The position numbers and the translations under genes were made by a program. Under the pieces are notes generated by a model that was given only the letters and a program-made list of their open reading frames with translations, was not told the origin of the DNA and did no database searches. 64,000 bases of DNA from Roseiarcus sp963779095. GTDB lineage: Bacteria > Pseudomonadota > Alphaproteobacteria > Rhizobiales > Beijerinckiaceae. Positions 26,477-37,432 of this stretch are shown here, piece after piece; position 1 is the first letter of the stretch, and every line of letters starts with the position of its first letter. Where the stretch lies: NCBI GenBank assembly GCA_963779095.1, contig CAVZWU010000022.1, forward strand, positions 1 to 64,000. Direction: 5' to 3'.

Positions 26477-28282
26477 TCATGCGTCCATCTTGAGCGCGGC
26501 GATGAACGCTTCCTGCGGGATGTCGACCTTGCCGAACTGGCGCATCTTCTTCTTTCCCGCCTTCTGCTTCTCGAGGAGCTTGCGCTTGCGCGTCGCGTCG
26601 CCGCCGTAACACTTGGCGGTGACGTCCTTGCGCAGGGCGCGGATCGTCTCGCGGGCGATGATCTTGGCCCCGATCGCCGCCTGGACCGGGATCTGGAACA
26701 TGTGTGGCGGGATCAGGTCCTTGAGCTTCTCGACCATCGCCCGGCCTCTGGACTCGGCGCGGTCGCGGTGGACGAGCATCGAGAGCGCGTCGACCGGCTC
26801 GGCGTTGACCAGGATCGACATTTTGACGAGGTCGCCGGCGCGATAGTCGATGATCTGATAGTCGAACGACGCGTAGCCCTTGGAGATCGATTTCAGCCGA
26901 TCGTAGAAGTCGAACACCACTTCGTTGAGCGGCAGCTCGTATACCACCATCGCCCGTTTTCCCACGTAATTGAGGTCGATCTGCACCCCGCGCCGGTCTT
27001 GGCAGAGCTTGAGGATCGCGCCGAGATATTCGTCCGGGGTCAAAATGGTCGCCTTGATCCACGGCTCCCTGATCTCTGCGATCTTGACGACGTCAGGCAT
27101 GTCGGCGGGATTGTGCAGCTCGATCTCGGACCCGTCGGTCAGCGCGATCTTGTAGATGACTGAGGGCGCGGTGGCGATGAGATCGAGGTTGAACTCGCGC
27201 TCGAGCCGCTCCTGGATGATCTCGAGATGCAGGAGCCCGAGAAAGCCGCAACGGAAGCCGAAGCCGAGCGCGGCGGACGTCTCCATCTCGTAAGAAAAGC
27301 TGGCGTCGTTGAGCCGGAGCCGGCCCATCGCCGCGCGTAAGTCTTCGAAATCGGCGGCGTCGGTCGGAAAGAGGCCGCAGAACACGACCGGCTGGGCCGG
27401 CTTGAAACCGGGCAGCGCCTCGGCGGTGGGGCGACGGTCGTCGGTGATCGTGTCGCCGATGCGGGTGTCGGCGACCTGCTTGATCTGGGCGGTGATGTAG
27501 CCGATTTCGCCGGGACCGAGTTCAGCGGTCTCGGTCATTTTCGGACGGAAGACGCCGATGCGGTCGATTTCGTAGACGGCGTCAGCGGCCATCATGCGGA
27601 TGCGCCCGCCCTTCCTCAAGGTTCCGTCTATGACCCGGACGAGGACGACCACACCGAGATAGGCGTCGTACCAGGAATCGACGAGCAGAGCCTTGAGCGG
27701 CGCCGTCTCGTCGCCCTTGGGCGGGGGCAGGCGCTTGACGATCGCCTCGAGCACGAGACCGATGTTGAGGCCGGTCTTGGCCGAGATCGGCACCGCGTCC
27801 GAAGCATCGAGACCGATCACGTCCTCGATCTGCTCCTTGATCCGCTCGGGCTCGGCGGCCGGCAGGTCGATCTTGTTGAGCACCGGCACGACTTCGTGCC
27901 CCGCGTCGAGCGCGTGATAGACGTTGGCGAGCGTCTGCGCCTCGACCCCCTGGCTCGCGTCGACCACCAGCAGCGAGCCCTCGCAGGCGGCGAGCGATCG
28001 CGACACCTCATAGGCGAAGTCGACGTGGCCCGGCGTGTCCATGAGGTTGAGGATATAGGGCTTGCCGTCCTCCGCCCGGTATTCGAGCCTGACCGTCTGC
28101 GCCTTGATGGTGATGCCGCGCTCGCGCTCGATGTCCATGGAATCGAGCACCTGCTCGACCATGTCGCGCTCGGCCATCGTGCCGGTCTCCTGGATGAGCC
28201 GGTCGGCGAGCGTCGACTTGCCGTGGTCGATATGGGCGATGATCGCGAAGTTGCGGATATTCTCGATGCCGTGGGCGGTCAT
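26477..28282 (-). CDS. lepA: Elongation factor 4 (back-translocating GTPase LepA)
   Basis: 601 residues from ATG 28282 (MTAHGIENIRNFAIIAHIDH); a longer upstream frame to 28519 lacks similarity. G1 AHIDHGKSTL, G2 region ERERGITIK, G3 DTPGHVDFAYE, G4 LNKIDLP and G5 SAKTG are present, followed by EF-G-like domains. The LepA-specific C-terminus ends KCYGGDATRKRKLLEKQKAGKKKMR, written in parts here, before the TGA. It is a ribosome-bound GTPase that helps initiation and stalled elongation. tRNA-Gly lies downstream on the other strand. Confidence 0.96.
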   Translation of the reverse strand: MTAHGIENIRNFAIIAHIDHGKSTLADRLIQETGTMAERDMVEQVLDSMDIERERGITIKAQTVRLEYRAEDGKPYILNLMDTPGHVDFAYEVSRSLAACEGSLLVVDASQGVEAQTLANVYHALDAGHEVVPVLNKIDLPAAEPERIKEQIEDVIGLDASDAVPISAKTGLNIGLVLEAIVKRLPPPKGDETAPLKALLVDSWYDAYLGVVVLVRVIDGTLRKGGRIRMMAADAVYEIDRIGVFRPKMTETAELGPGEIGYITAQIKQVADTRIGDTITDDRRPTAEALPGFKPAQPVVFCGLFPTDAADFEDLRAAMGRLRLNDASFSYEMETSAALGFGFRCGFLGLLHLEIIQERLEREFNLDLIATAPSVIYKIALTDGSEIELHNPADMPDVVKIAEIREPWIKATILTPDEYLGAILKLCQDRRGVQIDLNYVGKRAMVVYELPLNEVVFDFYDRLKSISKGYASFDYQIIDYRAGDLVKMSILVNAEPVDALSMLVHRDRAESRGRAMVEKLKDLIPPHMFQIPVQAAIGAKIIARETIRALRKDVTAKCYGGDATRKRKLLEKQKAGKKKMRQFGKVDIPQEAFIAALKMDA

Positions 28283-28506
28283 GGGGCGCGGGATAGCAGG
28301 ACGCGGCAGGCAAGGGAACTGGATATGAGGGGGGGCCTGCACGCGCGCGGGCTGCTCAGTCGGTCGACGCAATCCTCGCGACGAACCCGCCCCCATCAGC
28401 CGCGCGGTTCCCCGTGTCCAAAACCCCGTCGCCTTGCGGCCCATCACTTCGGTTGGTCCCGAGGCCATCCAGCCTCCGCGGCCTCCCAACTCGCGTGAAA
28501 ACGCTG

Positions 28507-28540
28507 CAGAGTGGCGCACGTTTCGTCGCGCGCCACTCTG
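28507..28540. terminator. Strong hairpin upstream of lepA
   Basis: cagagtggcgc (28507-28517) and its exact complement (28530-28540) give an 11 bp stem with a 12 base loop. On the minus strand it is followed by cagcgttttc, a weak T-run, so it may terminate transcripts of the frameshifted unknown gene that ends in the MITE upstream. It also separates that gene from lepA. Confidence 0.45.
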
Positions 28541-28680
28541 TAGCCCAACCTCTTCGCCGCAATGTGCGAAGCGCTCAGGGTTTACGGATTAGGATTTTGT
28601 CCAATGTCAGTGATGGCTTTAGGAGTTTCAGCCGCGAAAGTGATGCTTGTAGGATCAAGTTTCTTCCCGGGGTTGCGTAC

Positions 28681-28782
28681 CCTAGTGGTCAAAATCAAAC
28701 GTAAGAGTCCGGGCGCCTTCCGCAATTTCAAGGAGTTCTCCGGCTTGCAAGGGGTTCGAAGCGTTTGATTCTATCCACTAGG
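28681..28782. repeat. MITE-like element, copy 2 (inverted relative to copy 1)
   Basis: 102 bp, cctagtgg to ccactagg, reverse complement of 24100-24202 with a single G fewer. It lies across the 3' end of a minus-strand gene and supplies its last codons and stop. The two copies enclose 4.5 kb holding the tandem-repeat gene, IS1595, tRNA-Gly and lepA in opposite orientations, a substrate for inversion. Confidence 0.8.
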
Positions 28783-29915
28783 AACTGTCCCGCCGGGACT
28801 ACGAGCATCCCGATCAGTATAGGATCGCCTTCTGGGCTAGTTTGACCTATTGTAAGTTGACCACTGGCATTAAAGCTGTGGCTCGTGGTAATAGTACTGC
28901 TGCTGCCACTGCTATAGAATGGCCAAAGGCCCAAACTGGAGTTCTTTTGAATGATGCTCTGTTCACTGGCGCTGAACGCATACGAACTGGTCGCCGTGAC
29001 GTTCATCCCCGAAACCACGATCAAGCTGCTGGCGAACCGCTGCATGTTGCCATTTGGGCCGAACGTGTTCGCCCACGTGACTTCTGTGTCACTGGGATCC
29101 CAGGGCAAGCCGCTTTGGGTCGAATAGGCCAGTCCAAAGGCTTCGGAGTCGTACCACCGGCCGGGAGTGGGAACGAAACTTAATGCATGACTAAAGGTCG
29201 CGGTCATGCTAACGGCCTGCGACGCAAAATTCTGGCTTATCGAAAGACCGCTGCTCGAGCTACCGCCGCCCCACCATAAAATCCTCCTGAGCTGCTTCCA
29301 GCCGCCCACGATCCGCTTACATTGCTATTCGATTGAACGTTGGATGAAGTGGCCGACTTTCTAGGCGCTCCAGCAAGCTGGCTGACCAGATCCGCATATC
29401 CTAGGCTCCAATCGGGTGGATTTCCCTGACTGCCTGGGGCTGCCACGTACGGCTGAAGCTCCAATTTCGCGCGATAGATCGGCTCAAGAATTATCGCGGA
29501 CAAGTCCGAAGAACCCTGTGCCGCGACTGAATAGTATCCGTTCGCAAATGCCCAACTGAAGAACAAACTTGGCATTTGAGTCGCAGATGGTATGGTCGGT
29601 AAACTCAGAACGTAGCTAGTCCACGCGCTGGCCACCGTAGGTCCGACGTCACCCTGGAAGTCTACGGTTATGGTGGGTTTAAGAGCGCCGATCACTCCTT
29701 CATAGTCACTGAAGAACTGGATCCCCCGCCCCGCCACTTTGACTTAAACTCTGTGGGGGGATATCATTCATCCAGCTCCAGACGGTCGCATCCGTCGTAC
29801 CTGGAGGAAAAGAAACTCCCGGCTGAACCAGTTGGAAGTTGCTGGCGTTGATTAAACCAAGCGCCTCTAACATGAGATTATAGAGCCCGTTCTGCAAGTC
29901 AATGGAAGAAGGCAT
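28728..29915 (-). pseudogene. Unknown protein of about 390 residues, two frameshifts, 3' end within a MITE
   Basis: Three minus-strand frames join end to end. MPSSIDLQNGLYNLMLEALG starts at 29915, with ATG preceded by a good ribosome-binding site (ggagg). IQFFSDYEGVIGALKPTITV continues from about 29735. SGLSISQNFASQAVSMTATF continues from about 29290. The shifts fall in or beside G-runs (ggggcgggggatcc and ggtggggcggcgg). The sequence is less GC-rich than the core genes and rich in Ser, Ala and Thr, with no signal peptide and no family recognised. The tail GMLVVPAGQF runs into MITE codons (LVDRIKRFEPL). If the shifts are errors this is one soluble beta-rich protein of unknown role. Confidence 0.5.
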
Positions 29916-30400
29916 GGTTTCCCTCCGAAGATATTAAGTTGAAGATAAGTGCTAGGTAGATAGATTTCGAACGACAATACAGCAACGTGCGAAGAAACCA
30001 CTCGCCGGGTTTCTCCCGTGGATCAATAGCACAGGCCCAGCGAAGCGCATGAGCTCGTGGTCGGAGTCAATTATTTTTGAACCAGGCTGAGCCCTCCGAG
30101 AGGTGTCATCGCACGGATAGTTTAGGCGGTGATCTTTACTTTTAGCAATAGGTAAAATTACCTATCTTGATACGCAGATAGGCGCTACCGAGTGTAGCTA
30201 TCGGTCTCAGGATTCCTCCGGCGGGTCGCGCGAATTAGCGCGACCCGAGACAGCTTGCTACATTGGTCTGGTCCCTATTGCTGCGCTGCGCGTGCGGACC
30301 TTTCGACGCGTTGGGACAGATGCGATCGGCTAGCCGACGATCCGAGTCTCTCAGTTCACGTGCCTTCCGCGCGTGGCGACTGAGAAGAAGGACCGACTTG
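29916..30400. promoter_or_regulatory. Gene-free region between the unknown gene and katG, with two dyads
   Basis: 485 bases without a supported ORF. At 30148-30165 an 18 bp dyad has perfect 8 bp arms (ataggtaa/ttacctat), similar in size to a lux box or repressor operator. At 30223-30246 gggtcgcgc/gcgcgaccc forms a 9 bp stem with a 6 base loop; lying downstream of katG, it could be its terminator, although no T-run follows. The region is AT-richer than the window average. Confidence 0.45.
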
Positions 30401-32653
30401 CTACTCCGCCGCCATCGCGAGGGGGGCCTTGCTGTAGACGAGGTCGAAGCGGTCGAGGTTCATCACCTTGGCCCACGCCTTGGCGAAGTCCTTGACGAGC
30501 TTCTCTTTCCCGTCGGACGACCCGTAAACCTCGGCGAGCGCCCTCAGCTGCGAGTTGGAGCCGAAGATGAGATCGGCGCGCGTCGCGGTCCACTTGAGCG
30601 CGCCGCTCTTCCGGTCGCGTCCCTCGTAGACGCCTTCCGAGCCCTCCGCCGGCTTCCATTCCGTGCTCATGTCGAGCAGGTTCTTGAAGAAGTCGTTGGT
30701 CAGCGTTCCCGGACGGCTGGTGAAGACGCCGTGCTTCGACCCGCCGACGTTCGCGCCGAGCACCCGCAGGCCCCCGACCAGAACCGTCAGCTCCGGCGCC
30801 GTCAGGGTCAGCAACTGGGCGCGGTCCACCAGAAGCTGCTCGGGCTTGAGCATCTGCTTGCCGCGATAGTAGTTGCGGAACCCGTCCGCGGTCGGCTCGA
30901 GCGGCTCGAAGGACTCGACGTCGGTTTCCTCCTGCGACGCGTCCATGCGGCCCGGTGAGAAGGGAACCTTCACGTCCACGCCGGCGTCTTTGGCGGCCTT
31001 CTCGATTCCCGCGCCGCTGCCGAGAATGATCAGGTCGGCGAGCGAGACCTTCTTGCCGCCCGAGGCCGAAGCGTTGAACGCTTTTTGGACGCCTTCAAGC
31101 TTCTCCAGGACCTTCGCGAGTTGAGCGGGCTGGTTGACGTCCCAATCTTTCTGAGGGCTCAGCCGAATGCGCGCGCCATTGCCGCCGCCGCGCTTGTCGC
31201 CGCCGCGGAAGATCGACGCTGAGGCCCAGGCGGTCGAAACCAGCTCGGAAACCGTGAGCCCCGAGGCGAGGATCTTCGCCTTGAGATCGGCGATGTCCTT
31301 CTCCCCGATCAGCGGATGGTTCACCGCCGGGATCGGGTCCTGCCAGATCAGGGTTTCCTTCGGCACGAGGGGCCCGAGGTAGCGGACGATCGGACCCATG
31401 TCGCGGTGGGTGAGCTTGAACCACGCGCGGGCGAAAGCGTCGGCGAACTGATCAGGATGCACGAAGAAGCGCCGAGAAATCTTCTCGTAAGCCGGGTCGA
31501 GCCGCAGCGCGAGGTCGGTGGTCAGCATCGAGGGGGAGCGCTTCTTGGACGGGTCGTGCGGATCGGGAACCGTGTCCGCTCCCGCGCCGCCCTTGGGCGT
31601 CCACTGAAACGCGCCCGCGGGGCTCTTGGTCAGCTCCCATTCGAAGCCGAACAGGTTCTGGAAGAAGTTGTTGCTCCATTTCGTCGGCGTCGTCGTCCAG
31701 ATGACCTCGATGCCGCTGGTGATCGCGTCATTGCCTTTGCCGGTCCCAAATTTATTCTTCCAGCCGAAACCCTGCTCTTCGATCGTCGCGCCTTCCGGTT
31801 CGGGGCCGACATTGATCTTCGCGTCCGCCGCGCCGTGGGTCTTGCCGAAAGTATGGCCGCCGGCGATCAGCGCAACGGTCTCTTCGTCATTCATCGCCAT
31901 CCGCTTGAAGGTTTCGCGGATATCCCGCGCCGCCGCGAGCGGGTCGGGCTTGCCGTTCGGCCCTTCCGGATTGACGTAGATCAGTCCCATCTGCACCGCG
32001 CCAAGCGGATTCTGCAGCTCGCGGTCGCCGAAATAGCGCTCATCCGCCAGCCATTCGCCTTCCGGGCCCCAATAGATCGAGTCGTCGGGCTCCCAGCTGT
32101 CCATGCGGCCGCCGGCGAAGCCGAACGTCTTGAAGCCCATCGATTCGAGCGCGACGTTGCCGGTGAGGATGAGCAGGTCGGCCCAGGAGATCTTCCGGCC
32201 GTATTTCTGCTTGATCGGCCACATCAGGCGGCGCGCCTTGTCGAGGCTCGCATTATCGGGCCAGCTGTTGAGCGGCGCGAAGCGCTGCTGGCCGTAACCG
32301 GCGCCCCCGCGCCCGTCGTGGATGCGATAGGTGCCGGCGCTGTGCCAGGCCATGCGGATGAACAGCGGCCCGTAATGGCCGAAGTCGGCCGGCCACCATT
32401 CCTGCGAATCGGTCATCAGGGCCTTGAGGTCATTGATGACGGCGTTGAGATCGAGGCTCTGGAATTCCTTCACATAGTCGAATTCCTCGCCCATGGGATC
32501 GGCGAGCGGCGAATCGTGTTGCAGGCCCTTGAGATTGAGCTGCTCGGGCCACCAGTCGCTGTTCGCTAACGCCCGCATCGCGTCCGACTTTTCCGCATAT
32601 TTGCCCTCGCGCTCGGCGCCGCCGGCAACCGGGCATTTGCTTTCACTTGTCAT
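30401..32653 (-). CDS. katG: Catalase-peroxidase
   Basis: 750 residues with both KatG halves. N-terminal heme domain: distal RMAWHSAGTYR (Arg, Trp, His), the Tyr of the Met-Tyr-Trp adduct in LIYVNPEG, and proximal His in IAGGHTFGKTHG. The C-terminal half (SELVSTAWASASIFRGGDKR onward) is the heme-less duplicate. It breaks down hydrogen peroxide by catalase and peroxidase activity in the cytoplasm. It is divergent from oxyR with 188 bases between, where an OxyR-like site is found, so peroxide induction is expected. Confidence 0.97.
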   Translation of the reverse strand: MTSESKCPVAGGAEREGKYAEKSDAMRALANSDWWPEQLNLKGLQHDSPLADPMGEEFDYVKEFQSLDLNAVINDLKALMTDSQEWWPADFGHYGPLFIRMAWHSAGTYRIHDGRGGAGYGQQRFAPLNSWPDNASLDKARRLMWPIKQKYGRKISWADLLILTGNVALESMGFKTFGFAGGRMDSWEPDDSIYWGPEGEWLADERYFGDRELQNPLGAVQMGLIYVNPEGPNGKPDPLAAARDIRETFKRMAMNDEETVALIAGGHTFGKTHGAADAKINVGPEPEGATIEEQGFGWKNKFGTGKGNDAITSGIEVIWTTTPTKWSNNFFQNLFGFEWELTKSPAGAFQWTPKGGAGADTVPDPHDPSKKRSPSMLTTDLALRLDPAYEKISRRFFVHPDQFADAFARAWFKLTHRDMGPIVRYLGPLVPKETLIWQDPIPAVNHPLIGEKDIADLKAKILASGLTVSELVSTAWASASIFRGGDKRGGGNGARIRLSPQKDWDVNQPAQLAKVLEKLEGVQKAFNASASGGKKVSLADLIILGSGAGIEKAAKDAGVDVKVPFSPGRMDASQEETDVESFEPLEPTADGFRNYYRGKQMLKPEQLLVDRAQLLTLTAPELTVLVGGLRVLGANVGGSKHGVFTSRPGTLTNDFFKNLLDMSTEWKPAEGSEGVYEGRDRKSGALKWTATRADLIFGSNSQLRALAEVYGSSDGKEKLVKDFAKAWAKVMNLDRFDLVYSKAPLAMAAE

Positions 32654-32786
32654 GCTTCCCTCCGATCGTTTTCAGCCTGTGAGCTCCGTTGAATGATCCA
32701 AATTCGTGGAAGGCCATCATAGCCACCGCTTATGGCGCTTCCGCGTCACCGCCACCCCGTCATGTACCGATAAGCCGGGACGCTGG

Positions 32787-32832
32787 ATAGGTCCAATCGA
32801 TTGTCTCTTGACAAGCAATCGGCCTGGCCGAT
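32787..32832. promoter_or_regulatory. Candidate OxyR site and promoter in the katG-oxyR intergenic region
   Basis: ATAG (32787-32790), 7 bases, CGAT (32798-32801), 7 bases, TGAC fits the ATAG-N7-CTAT-N7 spacing of OxyR half-sites, loosely in the later ones. TTGACA at 32808-32813 may be the oxyR -35 box. A 15 bp palindrome, atcggcctggccgat, at 32818-32832 lies 9 bases before the oxyR ATG. Confidence 0.5.
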
Positions 32833-32841
32833 CTTTTCACC

Positions 32842-33783
32842 ATGAACCTTCGAGATCTCGAATATGTGGTCGCGGTCGCCGATTCCGGCCATTTTGGCCG
32901 GGCGGCGGCGGCGTGCAACGTAAGCCAGCCGACGCTGAGCGGCCAAATCCTCAAGCTCGAGGCGGAGCTCGGTCTTCGCCTGTTCGACCGGGAAGGCCGC
33001 GGCGCCCGCGTCAGCGACAGGGCGGCGACGGTCGTAGCGCAGGCGCGCGCGACGCTCGCCGCGGCGGCCGGGGTCAGCGCCGCCGCCGCGGCGGCGCGCG
33101 ATCCCTTCGCCGGCGAACTGCGCCTCGGCGTCATCACGACGGTCGCGCCCTACCTGCTGCCGATCGCGCTGCCGGCGCTCGCCGAGGCGCTGCCGCACAC
33201 GCCGCTCTATCTGGTGGAGGATCTGACCGACCGGCTTCTCGCGCGCCTGCGCGACGGCGCCCTCGATGCGGCGGTGATCGCGACCGACCCGCGAGAGGCC
33301 AAGCTCACGTCGAGCGAGCTTTACGACGAACCTTTCTTCCTCGTCTTTTCCGATTCTGGGGAAAAGCGCGGGCGGAGCTCGATCGGCGTCGAGGAGATCG
33401 ATCCGAACAATCTTCTGTTGCTGGCGGAGGGCCATTGCCTGCGCGATCAGACGCTGGCGCTGTGCAACGCGGCCGAAAGGACGGCGCTCGGCGCGGACGT
33501 CCGGGGAACGAGCCTCGAGACGTTGCGGCATCTCGCGGCAGCCGGCCAGGGGGCGACGCTCGCGCCTCTCCTCGCCTACGCCGATTGGCGCCGGTCGGAC
33601 GCCGGCATCGCGGGCTTGAAGATCATTGGCGACGGCGCGTCACGGCTGGTGAGGCTCATGTTCAAGCGCGGCTCGCCGCGGGAAGTCGCGATCGAGGCGC
33701 TCGCCGCGTCGCTGCGCGCAACCGCAGGCGCGGCATTGGCGAAGCGCCTACGTGAAACGGAGCGGGACTTGAAGCGCGGGTGA
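32842..33783 (+). CDS. oxyR: Hydrogen-peroxide-sensing LysR regulator OxyR
   Basis: 313 residues. Helix-turn-helix: YVVAVADSGHFGRAAAACNV and SQPTLSGQILKLEAELG. The regulatory domain has LLLLAEGHCLRDQTLALC, where the two Cys flanking this loop correspond to the peroxide-reactive pair (Cys199/Cys208 type), and RGTSLETLRHLAAAGQG. Divergent to katG, which is the normal target. OxyR forms a disulfide with peroxide and then activates katG. Confidence 0.93.
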   Translation: MNLRDLEYVVAVADSGHFGRAAAACNVSQPTLSGQILKLEAELGLRLFDREGRGARVSDRAATVVAQARATLAAAAGVSAAAAAARDPFAGELRLGVITTVAPYLLPIALPALAEALPHTPLYLVEDLTDRLLARLRDGALDAAVIATDPREAKLTSSELYDEPFFLVFSDSGEKRGRSSIGVEEIDPNNLLLLAEGHCLRDQTLALCNAAERTALGADVRGTSLETLRHLAAAGQGATLAPLLAYADWRRSDAGIAGLKIIGDGASRLVRLMFKRGSPREVAIEALAASLRATAGAALAKRLRETERDLKRG

Positions 33784-33963
33784 GGCGTCTACGTCGCGCC
33801 TCACCGCCTGTTGCGCGGCGAAAACGCCTATGTTAGGCAACGCGCGCCTTTCGGGCGGGCTCAAGCCGCGCGGTCAAGTTCGAGCGGGAAATCCTCGAAA
33901 ATTCCGGAGCTTCGTGCAGCCATCTCATCCGGCGGCGGGGCTTTTGTTTAGGCGTCTTCTGAG

Positions 33964-34535
33964 GTGACAGGCGTGGCAGAGGAAAGCACGGTCGTTTCCG
34001 GCGTATCCGGACGCTACGCGTCCGCCCTGTTTTCGCTTGCCCACGACCAGCGCCAGGCCGAGGCCGTGGCCGAGGCGCTGGGGAAATTCGACGCCCTCAT
34101 CGCTGAGAGCCCCGACCTTGAGCGGCTCGTGCGCAGCCCGGTGTTCTCCGCCGCCGACCAGCTCAAGGCCCTCGACGCCATCCTGGCCGACGCAGGCATC
34201 GGCGGGATCGCCGCCAACTTCATCCGGCTCGTCACGACGAAGCGCCGCCTCTTCTTCATCCGTGAGATGATCGCCGACTATCGCAAGCTCTATGACGTGT
34301 CCCGGGGCGTGACGCGGGCGGAAGTCACCAGCGCGGCGGCCTTGACCGACGCCAATGTCGCGGCGCTCAAGGAGTCGCTGCGCGCCGCATCCGGCGGCCG
34401 GGAGGTCGCGCTCGACATGAAGGTTGATCGGTCGATCATCGGCGGCTTGATCGTCAAGCTCGGCTCCCGCATGGTCGACGGCTCCTTGAAGACCAAGCTC
34501 AACGCAATTCGACTCGCCATGAAAGAGGTCGGCTG

Positions 34536-34536
<1 letters not shown>
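33964..34536 (+). CDS. atpH: ATP synthase F1 subunit delta
   Basis: 190 residues from GTG 33964; a second GTG at 33973 is also possible. GRYASALFSLAHDQRQ and FIRLVTTKRRLFFIREMIADY are typical of delta, and DRSIIGGLIVKLGSRMVDGSLKTKL forms the conserved C-terminus (written here in sequence pieces). It joins the F1 head to the peripheral stalk. First gene of atpH-A-G-D-C; its stop TGA overlaps atpA ATG (TGATG). The operon promoter should lie in the 180 base gap after oxyR. Confidence 0.95.
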
Positions 34537-36064
<1,528 letters not shown>

Positions 36065-36065
<1 letters not shown>

Positions 36066-36565
36066 TGCGGTGGAGAGAGGCGTTATTGGTACTGGCTCTG
36101 ATAAATATCCAAGGGTGCTCTCCGCAGAGCGCGGCTGTATCCACTCCGTTTGTCGCAGGTGAGTATGGGAAGTATGCTGTCTCAGGCACTGCACGTGTGG
36201 AGGGGCAAGCTTTTCTCAGGCAGAGCGGTGGGTCGCTCGTTACGTGTGCGGGGACGGAGGTCGAGCTCTTGCCAGACACCGCTTACGTGACAAGCGCGCT
36301 CGCAATATTAGGGAAGGGCGGTAAGGCTGAGTTGGGAGAGCATACAGGGGAGATCTCGCGACTTGGGGCCGTCCGCAAGGGCACCTACGATGCACAAGGT
36401 AATTTTGTCTTTGACAAGCTCCCAAACTAAGACTGGATTGTTGTTTCGTCAGTCACTTGGAACGCTGGCGATGATCGACAGGGGGGCATCTTAATCAAAG
36501 ACGCCAGCACAAAAACAGGCAGCACTAAGGTCATACTCAGTTCAGACGATTTGGTGAGACACTAA
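36065..36565 (+). pseudogene. Guest lipoprotein-type gene inside the atp operon, in-frame stop
   Basis: The ATG overlaps the atpA stop by one base. The N-terminus MRWREALLVLALINIQGC is a lipoprotein signal with lipidation Cys at residue 18. The body (YAVSGTARVEGQAFLRQSGG, VTCAGTEVELLPDTAYV) resembles carboxypeptidase-regulatory-like beta domains of exported proteins. TAA at 36428-36430 ends the ORF after 121 residues. The same frame then continues without a break as DWIVVSSVTWNAGDD … GGILIKDAS … VILSSDDLVRH to TAA 36563-36565, directly abutting the atpG ATG. The 166-residue version fits the expected domain, so the internal TAA looks like a recent nonsense change. About 55 percent GC, clearly below atpA. 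No link to ATP synthase is known. Confidence 0.7.
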
Positions 36566-37432
36566 ATGCCATCGCTTAAGGAACTGAGAAACCGGATCGC
36601 CTCGGTCAAGTCGACGCAGAAGATCACCAAGGCCATGCAGATGGTCGCGGTCTCGAAGCTCAGACGCGCGCAGGGCGCGGTCGAAGCGGCGCGTCCTTAC
36701 GCCGAGCAGGTCGAAACGGTGCTGACGAATCTGGCCGGCGCGGGGACCGACGGTCAGGGCCCGCGCCTGCTCGTCGGCAGCGGCGCCGATCAGACGCACC
36801 TTCTCCTCGTCTGCACCGGCGAGCGCGGCCTGTGCGGCGCCTTCAACACTTCGATCGTGCGTCTCGCCCGCGAGAAAGCCAATTCGCTTGCGGCGGAAGG
36901 CAAGACGGTCAAGATCCTGTGCGTCGGCAAGAAGGGCTATGACCAGCTTCGCCGCACCCATGAGAGGCAGATCCTGGAGCTGGTCGACCTGCGCGCGGTG
37001 CGCACAATCGCTTACGACACCGCCAAGCCGATCGCCGAAAAGGTGATCGCCCTGTTCGAGAACGGCGAGTTCGATGTCTGCACCCTGTTCTACTCGCGCT
37101 TCAGGTCGGTGATCACCCAGATCCCGACCGCCCAGCAGCTCATTCCGCCCGAGCTCGGCGCGAAGGAGGAGAACGCGCCGACCTACGATTACGAGCCGGA
37201 CGAGGGGGAAATCCTCACCCAGCTTTTGCCCCGCGCGGTCGCGGTGCGCATCTATCGCGCGCTGCTTGAAAATCAGGCCTCGTTCTTCGGCGCGCAAATG
37301 ACCGCGATGGACAACGCGACGCGCAACGCCGGCGACATGGTGAAACGATACACGCTGCGCTACAACCGCACCCGCCAGGCGATGATCACCAAGGAACTGA
37401 TTGAGATCATTTCGGGCGCCGAGGCGCTCTAG
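36566..37432 (+). CDS. atpG: ATP synthase F1 subunit gamma
   Basis: 288 residues, intact. Starts MPSLKELRNRIASVKSTQKI; GERGLCGAFNTSI is the conserved central block and the C-terminal helix reads AMDNATRNAGDMVKRYTLRY. It is the rotating central shaft inside the alpha/beta hexamer. Its ATG directly follows the stop of the guest lipoprotein frame, and its TAG overlaps GTG of the next ORF. Confidence 0.96.
   Translation: MPSLKELRNRIASVKSTQKITKAMQMVAVSKLRRAQGAVEAARPYAEQVETVLTNLAGAGTDGQGPRLLVGSGADQTHLLLVCTGERGLCGAFNTSIVRLAREKANSLAAEGKTVKILCVGKKGYDQLRRTHERQILELVDLRAVRTIAYDTAKPIAEKVIALFENGEFDVCTLFYSRFRSVITQIPTAQQLIPPELGAKEENAPTYDYEPDEGEILTQLLPRAVAVRIYRALLENQASFFGAQMTAMDNATRNAGDMVKRYTLRYNRTRQAMITKELIEIISGAEAL

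Noticed and set aside
28283..28519. 79-codon extension of lepA
   Set aside because: Composition unlike protein coding; MTAHGIENIRN is the family start.
31316..32569. 417-codon plus-strand open frame
   Set aside because: Antisense to the highly conserved katG coding sequence.
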